Below are positions 36,701-48,700 of a stretch of DNA of 64,000 nucleotides, piece by piece (position 1 is the first letter of the stretch; every line of letters begins with the position of its first letter). The stretch spans positions 18,555,194 to 18,619,193 of the forward strand of contig NC_091431.1 in assembly GCF_032191515.1 (NCBI RefSeq). The letters are read 5' to 3'. This stretch comes from Phaenicophaeus curvirostris. Lineage: Eukaryota > Chordata > Aves > Cuculiformes > Cuculidae. Below the pieces are notes generated by a model. That model was not told the origin of the DNA. It saw nothing but the letters and a program-made list of their open reading frames with translations, and made no database searches. The position numbers and the translations under genes were made by a program.

Positions 36701-39700
36701 ACCACCTGTTCCTTGCTTCCCTCTCTGACCTTGCCAAGTGTGGGAAAACTGTTTACTGCTGGCACAATTCTTACCAGACGCTTCAAGATCAGCAGGACCT
36801 GCTGCTCCCATCATGCACATTAAAAGCAGAACAGTGGTTACGTTTGTTCAGCTGCCAGTTCAATCCTCATTTCAACCACCATTTTCAATGCACAACCTAG
36901 GGACACTACTCAGAATATGTGGCAGAAAGCTGCAGTTAACACATGTCTGGATGGAGGAGGATGGCTCCTGCAGCCTAGAAACATTCCCTAGGCCGCACCA
37001 TCCTCAAATGACCATCAAAACAACCTCTGAGAAAAAGAAGTGTTGGGGGATTCCCTTCTGAAGGGAACAGAGAGCCCGATCTGCAGACCAGACCCACTGC
37101 ACAGGGAAGTTTGCTGCCTGCCTGGGGCCTCAATGAAAGACTTCATAAGAAAGATTCTGCTCCTGGTAAAGCCTACAGATTATCATCCTCTGTTAGTGTT
37201 CCAAGTAGGCAATAACAATATCCAGAGGAGGAGGATGATAAGGGCAATTATGACTTCAGGGCTCTGGGGTGAATGGTGAAGGGTTCTGGGGCACAAGTAG
37301 CGTTTACCTCCACCATTCCGACAAAAAGGAACGAAGAGGGAGAGAGCAAGAAAAATCAGTGCAACTTTGGAAGAAGGGACAGGCATCTTAGGTGGACTAC
37401 ACAGAGGAAGTGAGATCATGCAGAAGGAAAATCAAGATGGCTAAAGCACAACTAGAGCTTAGATTGGCCAATTTGCTGAAAGATAATAAAAAATCTTTCT
37501 ATAAATATATCAATAGTAAAAGGAGGACCAGGGAGAATATTCAGTCTTTACTGGATGCAAAGGGTACAACTGTGACAAGGCATGAGGACTTTATTGCTCT
37601 CTACGACTACCTGAGAGGAGGCTGTAGAGAAGAAGGCCCTGGCCTCTTCTCACAAGTGACAAGGGACAGGACAAGGGGAAATGGCCTCAAGCTACACCAA
37701 GGGAGGTTCAGACTAGATATCAGAAAGAAATTTTTCACAGAAAGGGTCACTGGGCACTGGCAGAGGCTGCCCAGGGAGGTGGTTGAGTCACCATCCCTGG
37801 AGGTGTTTAAAAGATGTGTAGACAAGGTGCTCAGGGACATGGTTTAGTGGCAGAGAGGAATGGTTGGACTCAATGATCCAAGAGGTCTTTTTGAATCTGG
37901 TGATTCTATGATTCTATGATCTGTAGAGCTGTCAGAACATAAAAAGTTAGCCTTTTATGCACTTTATCTAATTATTTGTTTCCTACTCTTCCACTTCAAT
38001 CTTTTGGTCATTTCACACAACTTCTTTACAACTTCAATCATCATTTCTAATCTTATTTTCCCTCTTTGTTGCAAAGACTCTAATGAATTCCTTGACACAA
38101 AGCAGTTTCATTTACAAGAAAGCAAGCAGAGGAATGCTTGTAACATTCTCCATTCATTTTTGTCTTGAACTGGACTGTCTTTTCAGTGCAGTGCATAGCC
38201 AAGGCAGAATGAAATAACTCATTCTCCCATATGAGAACAGACTGAGAGAGTTTGGGTTGTTCAGCCTAGAAAAGAGAAGGCTCTGGGGATATCTTAGAGC
38301 AGCTTCCAGTGCTTGAAAAGGCTACAGGAAAGCTGGGGAGGGGCTCTTGATTAGGGAGTACAGGAATAGGATGAGGGGGAATGATTGTAAACTGAAAGAG
38401 GGGAGATTGAGATGAGATCTGAGAATTTTTTTTCTGGTGAGTGTGGTGAAGCAATGGTCCAGGCTGCCCAGAGAAGTCACAGATGCCCCATCCCTAGAGG
38501 TGTTCATGGTTGGATGGGGCTTTGAGAATGCCGGTGGCATGGGGCCTGGAACTGGATGGGCTTTAAGGTCCCTACCAACCCAAACTACTCTGTGATTCTA
38601 TTATTCTGCACTTAGATTCATCCACCGGAAGCAGGCCAATCCTGCAATGGAAGAACATCTTTCCTACATGATAGAATGATGTTCAACACACAGGCATTCT
38701 AAAACAGGATCAGCAACAGCTTGAGGAGCTGGTTGCTGGTTTGCTAGTATGCAGTGACCACGGATGGGTATCCAGCATTGAAACTCCCAAGAGCTAGTTT
38801 GCACTTCCTATATTGGACAAGAATACTCCAGCATAAGGTAAGGACTGTGTAAGCAGTAGATTTTCAATGTGGACATTGCAGCTGGCAGACCCCTATCATT
38901 ATGTTTCCAGAAAAAGTGGAAAAATGTACTTTAGCAGGAGGGAGTAGAAGTAGTGGTATTTCCAACTACACATATAACTAAATTGTTGAAAGCAGGATAG
39001 AAGACAGAGCTAAGATTTTCCTGTTAGTAAATCAGAGAGGGAATATGCTTCTGGATTTGAGCCTGTTTAAATATTCTGAGTAGTGTTTACATGCAGATAA
39101 TAAAATCTCCTGAGGTCCCTTACAGCTTTAATTATCCTATAATTGTGATCTCATGTAGAATGGAGACTTGAACACCAAACTTCAGAAGGACCATTGTTCC
39201 CTTTGTTGCTGAAACATGTAATAGTGGTCACACTAGGCTGTTTTGGAAGACAGGAGTTAAGATGGAAGTACCTAGTTATGAAAAGTGAGAAATATTGAAT
39301 GCATAGATCAAACATATATAAAGATGATCTAATTCTGTAATGATACCCTAGCTATAAACATTTCTCTGACAGAAAAAGTTTTTTGTTGCTTTCTACTCTT
39401 TGTTGTAGTTTTCCCCATTATCTCACTAAATATTACTTTTCTGAAAAGATATATTAGAATCAAAACCTATAATTAAAGATCAAAACTGAAAGAACTTTCC
39501 AAATAGCATATATTATTTTCATCAAAATATAAACCAAATTGAGTCATAAGATAATAAACACGACACAGTATCCCACATTGATCTGCAGTAAAAGAAGAAT
39601 CCATACACAGTCAGAATCAAGGGCCTAATATTCCTTCAGGTACTTTTCGACCCAATACTAGCAATACCTCCTAATTAAGTGTACTAATTTGTTATACTTA

Positions 39701-42700
39701 AATTAAATATTTCAATAGATACATATAAATAGAGATTAGTGTACAATACCTGTCCAAAGTTAATAACACAGTTTCATTCATTTCAGGTATATCATCAGCT
39801 TTAATTGTAATGTTGATTGTAGTATCACTTTGTCCAGATAAGAAAACAACGGAGCCATTAAAAGGACTTATATCATCATGTGTTACTGCCCTTTGATTGG
39901 GACCAGAGGGTTTCAAACTCCAAAACACGGTAGCTTGACCATCAGTCCCATCTCGATGCAATGCAATGGAAACCTATGAAACACACAAGTCTGTTGTGAT
40001 TTGTAAAACTCAACGCAAAACCAATTAGCTTTCACAAATTATTATTTGAATATGACCCTCAAAGCGTTCAGCTTTTTTTTGACTCAAACCTATGTGTAAG
40101 ACAAAATAATCAAAGATGGTATACTAAGAAAAATAAATACTGAATCTCATCCTTTAACCATTCATCACTTCTATATGTAGACAGTCGAGATGACAGATTA
40201 TTTAAGACCACAAATCACTAAGCAACCATAAACAGAAAAAAGCCTCGTATAACTGACTGAATCAATGCCCACCTTACCAAGACACAACTTAAGTTTTAAA
40301 CTAACTACTATAGATTTACTCCAGTTGTTATAGTACAGTGCCAAGCTTAAGGAAACTAGAAGTTTTAATCTGAGAATAAGAAACAAATCATTCAAATCAG
40401 GATTTGTGAGAAGATTTCAGTGAAGACACCTAGGGAAAAAGGGGAAAATGTATTAAAAAAATAGTAAACATTTTAAAAATGTTTTCTTCAGCTGGGACTA
40501 AAGAAATGGACAAATGGCAATGCTTTTGAAAATGCTTCTTCGGGTTCTCAGAAACCTAAAAAACATAGCTGTTGGAAAAGACACCAAGAGAGATAAATTA
40601 TATGGTTGCACATCAAGCAAATAATCTCTAAGACACACAGACATTTGATGAAATTCAGGAGCAATATCAGTCCCACTTTGCATAACTGCCTTTGCAGCTG
40701 ATCAGGGAGAATAAAACTCTGCATCATCTTTTGTTGCATGTTAGCACCAAGACCTCATCAGTTTTAGATGATTACAGAGAAAGCAAAGATCAAATTCATT
40801 TTTCTGATAATAACTAAGACATTATTTCAGATCTTAGTTCTACAAGCACTTTTTTGCCTTCTTGTTTTTTTTCAAAAAAAATTGGAATATCTGGGACCAG
40901 GCAGAACTTAGAGGAAGGATTTTCCTCACATTAACTTTCAAATGTTACACTGAATAGAGCAAATTTTGCTTTCTACAAATAAAGGAAAGGTCTACTTACC
41001 ACTGTAGCAGGGGAATCTTCTGGTTCAGAAAGAATAATTGGAAGATTGCTAGTAAAACCGATTTCTCCATTTGCAATATCTGGAGTAATCCTCAGAGAAA
41101 TATTTCGAATCTCACCTAACCTAGGACTCACAGGTGGGACCAGAGGAATTCTGTTCACCAGCTCAACTTTCTCCAGCTGTAGGAAAAAGTAAGAAAATAT
41201 TGAGAAACAAGAAGCCCTTAGCACCAAGTTGGAACAATTCTGACATTTCAGAGTGAGTTTCCTTTGCAGGGAGAAAAACATCTCCAGAATAAATTTTTGT
41301 TACCGGCAACACTGCTATTACAAAAATGTATAATTAGATATTTTCAAAGAAATTAAGAGGACATTGTTGAACCTAAGCCAGTAGAATGGTATATCTCTCA
41401 GACAAATCATGTTCATGTACACAGCTTCGTGTATGCAGAGGTTGAATGAACTTTTAATATCAATCAATTCATAACTAGAGGTATGAATAACAGCAATGAT
41501 TTGACAAGTGGCCCAAGCTATTGTCCTAACTTCATTTATTTCATAGAATAGTGGAATAGTTTGGGTTGGAAGGGACCTTAAACCCCATCCAGTTCCAACA
41601 CCCCTGCTATGGGCAGGGACACCTCCAATTGCATCAAGTTGCTCAAAGCCCCCTCCAACCTGGCCTTTTTTGTGCCATGTAGTGATGAAAATCAGCTGAA
41701 ATCACTGAAATCTCAATAATTTAGAGTCTTTGATGAAGCCAGAAAATGATCCAATCTTCTTTCCTCCCTCATACAGCTTTAAGGAATTCTCTGTTTGTGA
41801 TAACTAACACATTAGAGTTCCATTCAGAATTGGAAATCACTGCAGTATTTCAAAACTGCAGCATCCTCTCGTTCCCATATTTCTCATGGCTTATTGATAC
41901 CAAAAAGAAATAGAAAAATGTTTCCATTTTCTGTGAACATGACCTGTCATTTGCTAAACCCAGCAGAAGGACTGACATAGTAAAAAAAGGCAAGACTGGA
42001 CCGTTTAAATATTTCTTTAAAATATAATTTATTCCATGTGGCTTTACTTCCATCATTATAATAAATGTTTTCCTAACTGAACTGCAAATACTTCTGCAAA
42101 CATTTCACTGGCACATGAATCACCTTTTAACTCCCACAAGGATGTTTTTAGCTTGGAGCTATCAGATGTTATCATGCAGTAAGTCCTTATTGGACAACGG
42201 GAAAATGGCCTTACTTAAAACCATGTTGTAGTCATGAATCAACATCTCAATTCAGGATTTTTCAAGTTTTTCAGTTCTTAAAATCAATTCACACAAATTA
42301 CTTGGGCCATATTAAACTTTTTTCCCACTACAAACACAGTTTTTGTGTGTTTGAGTAACACACAAAAATATTCATGCCTATTTTATCTGGTAAAGGATAG
42401 AATTGTTTTATAAATATTGTATTCAGTAATTGATTCTCAACCATATCAGTTAATTGCTGAGAAGCTGTAGAACAGATGGCAGGACTGTATGTTTTCCAAG
42501 CTTTCTTTTAGAGTAGGTTCTGATCCTGCAGTTATCAGCATGCAGGTGGACCATTGTGTGGTTGCTAGCTCAGGAAAGTTTCTGAAACACTACACAGCCA
42601 AAACAATTCACTTTGTAAAGTAGTTCTGATCTTGGATGGTGACTTTAATAATTAATAAGGAACAAAGATTTATTTTTTCTTCCTCTAGTGTTTCCTCACA

Positions 42701-45700
42701 AAACATACCAGTTCATGAGAAGAAAAAAAAAAAAAGAATGCATTGTAAATTGAGTAATAATGATAAGTAGTTTATTAAATTAATCTTCTTGTCAATACCA
42801 AAAGCTATACCTCAGACTACACTAGGTTATTTAATTGAAGATGTCACTGAAGAATGTTAATCTTACTTTTCCAGTTCCTCTGCCCATTCTCCAGTTGCGT
42901 TTAAGCTTTATTTCCTCCTCCACTCCTCCTCCCCTGATTCCCGAGCTGATCCTCTATTGTGCCTTCTACAAACTCTGTAATCTTCTCATTCTAAACATGT
43001 TCACTGAGATTATCATTCATTCACAATGTAGAAGGATTGTCATAGTGATAAATAGGGCTATTTTTCTTCCTTCTTTATAGTTTCTAAATGAATTGTCTGA
43101 GCTGGGAAGCCCCTCTGATTTTGTTTATTCAAACAGAAAGATTTTTATGGTTCATGGAGAGAGAAGAGAACATTCACACCCCACCCCCTCTGCCTCTCTG
43201 GAATCTGGAGTTTGAAAAGCTGGGCAAAGTGCCTGCATTCTGAAATACTGATCACATGTATGTCTTGTCCACAGTCCACACTGCAATGTTGTTTTACCAT
43301 ACCACTTAAAAGAGGTTTGTATTAAGTATTCTAATTCTTCTGTAGATCTTTCAGATCATGTGTAGATGTGAAACATAATAATTTTACTACTCTAGCATTC
43401 CAGAAGGCAATTCCCTATCTAACTGTGAATGCAAAATATTGTGTACTAGTAAAAAATAATGTAATTCTGGCATGAATAACTTCTTTTTTTTCCTTTTTTT
43501 AAGAGAATGTGTTGAAAAGGAAGTGGAGGGAATAAAACTTCTCAAGGTCCCAGAAGCAACTAAAACATATACAGTAGACCATAAGTTAAATGCAAAACCT
43601 TACAATTTTTTGACATATGGATTTAACATAATACCTTTGTTTAAAAATTGTGAAGACACCTGGCTTAAAATGAAAAGATTAAAAGGAACTAAGAAATGTC
43701 TGTGTGATTTGTACTTAGGATGTGCCAAGGCACCCCTTTGTGTGTCAAGATCGCTACTTGCTTTGTTCATCCCAGATGACCAGAGTAGTCAGTCACAGGA
43801 AGCAGAGATTATGGAATAATATTAAATTCAGATGATAAAATAGTCATAACCTACACCAATGACAATGCTCAGGATCTTCCACAACAGTATTTCTGAGCAA
43901 TACCTCGCTAAAATATATGCAAATTTGGTCTTCCCCCATGAAAAATGAAAGCCTTCATTGGAAAGTGGAAAGACTTGCTTTAAATATTTTTGCTGAAAAT
44001 CCAATTTTCTGACAAAAAACATAGCTTTACTGATCTTTTCCACACAATTCTAATTAGCAATGGCAAAAGTTCCCTTCTTATAAATTCACATTAAAAAAAA
44101 CCAACCAAACAAAAAAACCCACCAAAACCCAGGAAAATAAACCCAAAAGCGTATATACAGCAAAAAATGGAGAAAGTACTTTGAGTTCTCTCGCTGAATT
44201 TGTACATTAAAAAAAATTAAAATATGTTTGTCTATTTTTAGTTGATATTTACTTGCTTGCAGATTCTAAAAATTGTTATGCTTTTGTTATTTAAGTACCT
44301 TAATTTTTTTAAGTTGACAGAAAATCATACGTCAAAAGGTAGATAACTTCTGTAACACCGATCTCACCTTGTTAAATTCCATGGTTAAGATCCTGTTACA
44401 ATGGTATTTTCTAAAAAATTAGTAGGAGAATTATGAGGATAGGCTTTACAGCATATACATGGAAGATGTCTCTGAATAAGAAAATTTTATTAGCTACTGA
44501 GCTAATAACTTTTGTTCTTTTTCTTTTTAACAGGTAGGATAATTTTAATTAAATTAAAAAGAAAGGAGCCACTACTAAATCATACCTTTCAGATTACATG
44601 ACCTTAAAGCACACCCCAAATCAGAACTAAGATACCTGTACGAGGAAATGAGCACCATTCTGAAGAAACGCATCATTTCTTATTGGTATATTTAAAGTAT
44701 CTTGTGATTTTCCTTCTGGAAACAGGAGAGTGCTTCTTCTAGACATGTTTAGAATGTCATCTTTCGCTCTTTCAGGATCCAGAGCTCCAGCTGGAATATA
44801 CAGCACAGTATAAACCAACTGCACATCTCCAACAGTTCCTCTCTCCCTTGCAAAACTCAAAGATAAAAAGCGTCCTGCTGGATTACTTTCAATCTTCTGA
44901 TTCTCCAAAGGAAAAAAATTTATTAGGCCGTAGACATCATCGCTGTCCTGAATGTAAAACAGAAGCTGCAAAACAGAAAACAGAATCACTCACTTCGTGC
45001 TGCAGTTATCACATACCAGTTTTCATGCTTTCGTGAAAGCATGTCCTGACTGTCACCATACATTTTTCTCCTCAGTGAATTGGCACTCAAGAAAGAAATC
45101 AGATTGACAGCCCCAAAGTATTCTTTGTAAACATGGAGCACAACACTGGCAGTGGCAACTTTCCCACTATGCATCATCTGTGTGCCAAAATGAGCCCTGA
45201 ATAACTGGGTTTTTTTTGGTTCAGCAGCTGAAGTGAATAATTTAAAAATTTTCTGACTGAAAAATTTCATTTTCATTCACCAAGTTCTTTCCAACCATTT
45301 TTGAGAAAGTCGAAGTGAGGACTTGAGTCACAAACCAATCAGCAGCACTGGCCACCCTTTATTTAACAGTTCAGAGGTTATGGTCTTAATCACCAACCTC
45401 CTTTTGAAGCTGTTACTCTGTGTAAAACATTCCAATAATCATTAAGACAGCAAATGAGCAAGTGAAAATAACTTCTTTGCCTTCTCTTAGCACACAGTCA
45501 CTCAAGACAGCATTTATACAATGCTTTGTATAGTGGGAATAACCTAAGCTGAATGCTACCGCAGTAAAATGGTCTGGCTTTCCATACTACGCTAAGAAAA
45601 GCTAAGAAAAATACTTTCAATATAGCTCTGAATACTAAGACTACATTAAGGATTAATTTGTTTGAATTATATTCAAGTGCAAACCATTTATCCAGTTTAG

Positions 45701-48700
45701 CCAATCAGTAAATGTTATCAAACCTAGTAGAGTCCCTAATTAAGACTTATTATTACCTCTTCCAAAAGAGTTCTAAAAGCAAACTTACCTCAGATGGCTC
45801 ACTGACTTCTGCACCTCCCTGTATGGTGTGAGCAAGGAGATTCAGAAGGTAGGGCTCTGCCTCTTCAGGTATATCATCGTTAATGATGTTCAGAGGAAGC
45901 GTCACCAGCATCTCTCCTTGCTCAAAACGTATCTCTCCAGTCTCTGGAGTGAGGTCTGCAGTCACAGGTGAGGGATCACTGCTGTTTCGGCTTATAATCC
46001 AGGAAACAGAAACATGTCCGTGTGTTCCACCATTTCTTACAATCGTGATCCCTTCAAACCTACAGTTTTGAATGAAAATGAAAACCCACAATATAAAATT
46101 ATAATTAACATTGGCTCCCTTTTTATTGGTTTCCTGGAAGACTTATATTGACTTAATCAGTATAAACATTAGTTGCGGTAACTGACACTTGGAGTCAAGC
46201 TTAAAGTTTGTGAAGCTGTAACACATATGTGGGACTTTTCTTAGAATACTCATATACGGGTTCTCCGTAATGTCTCTAAAGATATGAAAGCGGGGAAATT
46301 TAGATGAGATCTTAGGGAGAAATGTTTTCCTCTAAGGCTGGTGAGACATTGGCCCAGGTTGCCCAGGGAAGCTGTGGCTGCCCCATCCCTGGAGTTGTTC
46401 AAGGCCAGGCTGGATGGGGCTTTGAGCCCCTGATCCAGTGGGAGGTGTCCCTGCCTGTGGCAGGGGGTGGAACTGGATGGGCTTTAAGGTCCCTTCCAAT
46501 CCAAACCATTCCATGATTCTGTGTTTCAGTGAGAAACTGGAAAGTGAAGACTCTTGGCATCTTTCATATTTGTCTCAAGAAATACATGTGAAATTTCAGC
46601 AACCTTTTTCTCTATTACCTTTTTACACCTTTTTTATGTACTACACCAAAGTACTGTGGTCAGGCATGAACATTATAATAATGATTCTGAATTAACTACT
46701 TGCCTGTGTACTGAAAAGTATTGATATTTATGGTACTGGAAATACCATGTTTCCTGCACCTGACAAGCATGTCACTACAACAAGAAGTCTGGCAATTATG
46801 ACTTTAAAACATCAATTACTATTAAATATTTTTTCAAAATATTCTCCATACTACAAAATATCATTTTGAAATTGTTCATAGTATGATAGCTTCACACATT
46901 ATGTGATTCTCTAGGGATGAACTACCACCAGTAGCTAGCAGGGTCATTTTTACAGAGAGAGTCAACATTGTGTATCAGTTCTGTATGTAACATTTGTACA
47001 GAGCTTTGATTTTAATCTCTCTGTAAAATTACAAATATCTAACTTATTTTTAATTTTACAGTAAGTATTTAACCTTTTTTGTTAACCAGAGATTTATTTT
47101 TTTTATATAGTAAATACAAGCATTTAGAATTATAGAATCACTAGAGTTGGAAATGACCTCTAACATTATCCAGTCCAACCATCAGCCCAACACTACCGTG
47201 CCCACTAAGCCAGCTCCTAAAGTGCCATATCTACAAGTTTTTCAAACCCCTCTACTGATGGTGATTCTACTGTCTCCCTGGACAGTGCTCTGCCAGCACT
47301 TCACCACTCTTTTGGTAAAGAATTTTTTTCTAGCACCCCCCTGGCACATCTTGAGGTCATTTCCTCTTGTCCTATCCCTTGTTACTTGGGAAAACAGATT
47401 AGCACCTACCTCGCTACAACCTCCTTTCAGGGAGCTGTGGAGAGCAATAAGGTCTCCCCTCAGCCTTCTCCTATCCAGGCTTAACAATTCCAGTTTCCCA
47501 GCTATTCCTCATAAGACCTGTTTTGCAGACCCTTCACCATCTTCATTGCCGTTTGCTCACCAGTGAAGGAAAACAGAAATCTATTTCCCACTTGTATGAA
47601 CTGATGTGTGGCAGTAGCATGACTTCAGTGATCCTGCCTTTAGATTAAGGTTTCTTTCACTATTCTGATAATGTGATTAAATAGTTACAGTTTTTACATA
47701 AATGCTGAAATACTTCCTGTATAATTGAACATACACACTTCCTTGAGGCTTCTGCAGATATAGTTGTGAAGAATAACTACACGCTAAGCAATATATATCA
47801 ACACACTAAGTGATATATATCAACGTTACATTTTCTGTAGTGATTTTACCATCACTTCCAATGAAATCCTAAGGATGCTTAACAAAGCCAAACAGATTTG
47901 AAGATTTGTAGTACCTTGAAACTTGGTCTTCATCAATGATGATGGTCTGAGCAAACAGGATGCTGTTGATTGACAGTACTCCATAGGGTTTATCATTTGG
48001 TTGGATGGTGACATGAACGATGAATGGGTTAACCAAAACAGAATCTCCCTGCAGAGTATTCTTAAGAAGCATAACCTGAAAGGTCTCAGCAATTTCTGGT
48101 ATGGCATCATCAAGGATCTTAAATTTCATATATGTTTCATGAACTAGAGGTGGAAAAACAAGAGTTGTGTTTGGCTGTAGATCTAAGAAGTCTACATTAA
48201 GTTGTGCGTGTGCTGTTGAATCCCCAGTAATGATGGCATAACTGACAGAGACTTCATCTTCATCAGGTCCAATTATTTTTCCACTGACATCCTTACCACG
48301 TAGCACTGGAATTGTTACCACATCAGCTTCCTCAGGCACCATATAAGTACTCTGAACAAAACGCACAGGACTGTCATTTTTCTTAATATTAATCCAAACA
48401 GAATTTTTCGAGCTGTTGATTTCAGCTCCTCCCTCCACACTCCTCAGGTGAACAACAAACAATTCATCATTTTCAGGTACCTGGAAAACGAATATCAGCA
48501 ACTGAGTGTAAGTCACATTTCAAACACATGCAGAGCACTCTTACTGAAAAGTATGATTTATATATTTTGCAGAAAAGGGAAATAACACAAACTCGACAAC
48601 TCATTTTTTATTAAAAAACAAAACAAAAAGACCAAAAAAAAAAAAACCAGGAGAAAAAAACAGGAGAGAGGTCTTACTTTTAACCTTGCCTGAAAAACCC

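Larger units (their letters stand above)
29758..39749 (-). other. Intron 11 of ADGRV1, about 10 kb
   Basis: This is the largest intron in the window. It holds CR1 pieces at 33615-33847, 34745-35160, 35186-35462, 37030-37918 and 38224-38606, and an unexplained C-rich stretch at about 33285-33600. I see no exon of ADGRV1 or other gene in 29758-33280, 35470-36900 or 38610-39749. The frames there are of chance length and lack family features. Confidence 0.8.
46060..47914 (-). other. Intron 7 of ADGRV1
   Basis: Intron of 1,855 nt with CR1 copies at 46291-46523 (plus) and 47126-47560 (minus) and a 22-bp tandem duplication at 47781-47824. Confidence 0.85.

Noticed and set aside
36738..37061. 107-codon frame just upstream of the CR1 esterase piece, as a possible cellular gene
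   Set aside because: Its end overlaps the CR1 ORF1 stretch in another frame. The rest has no recognisable motif and may be degraded CR1 ORF1 or chance.
43472..43819. 115-codon plus-strand frame in intron 9
   Set aside because: It begins in a T-rich tract, has no recognisable family motif, no promoter or tail, and no splice-site logic. Most likely chance.
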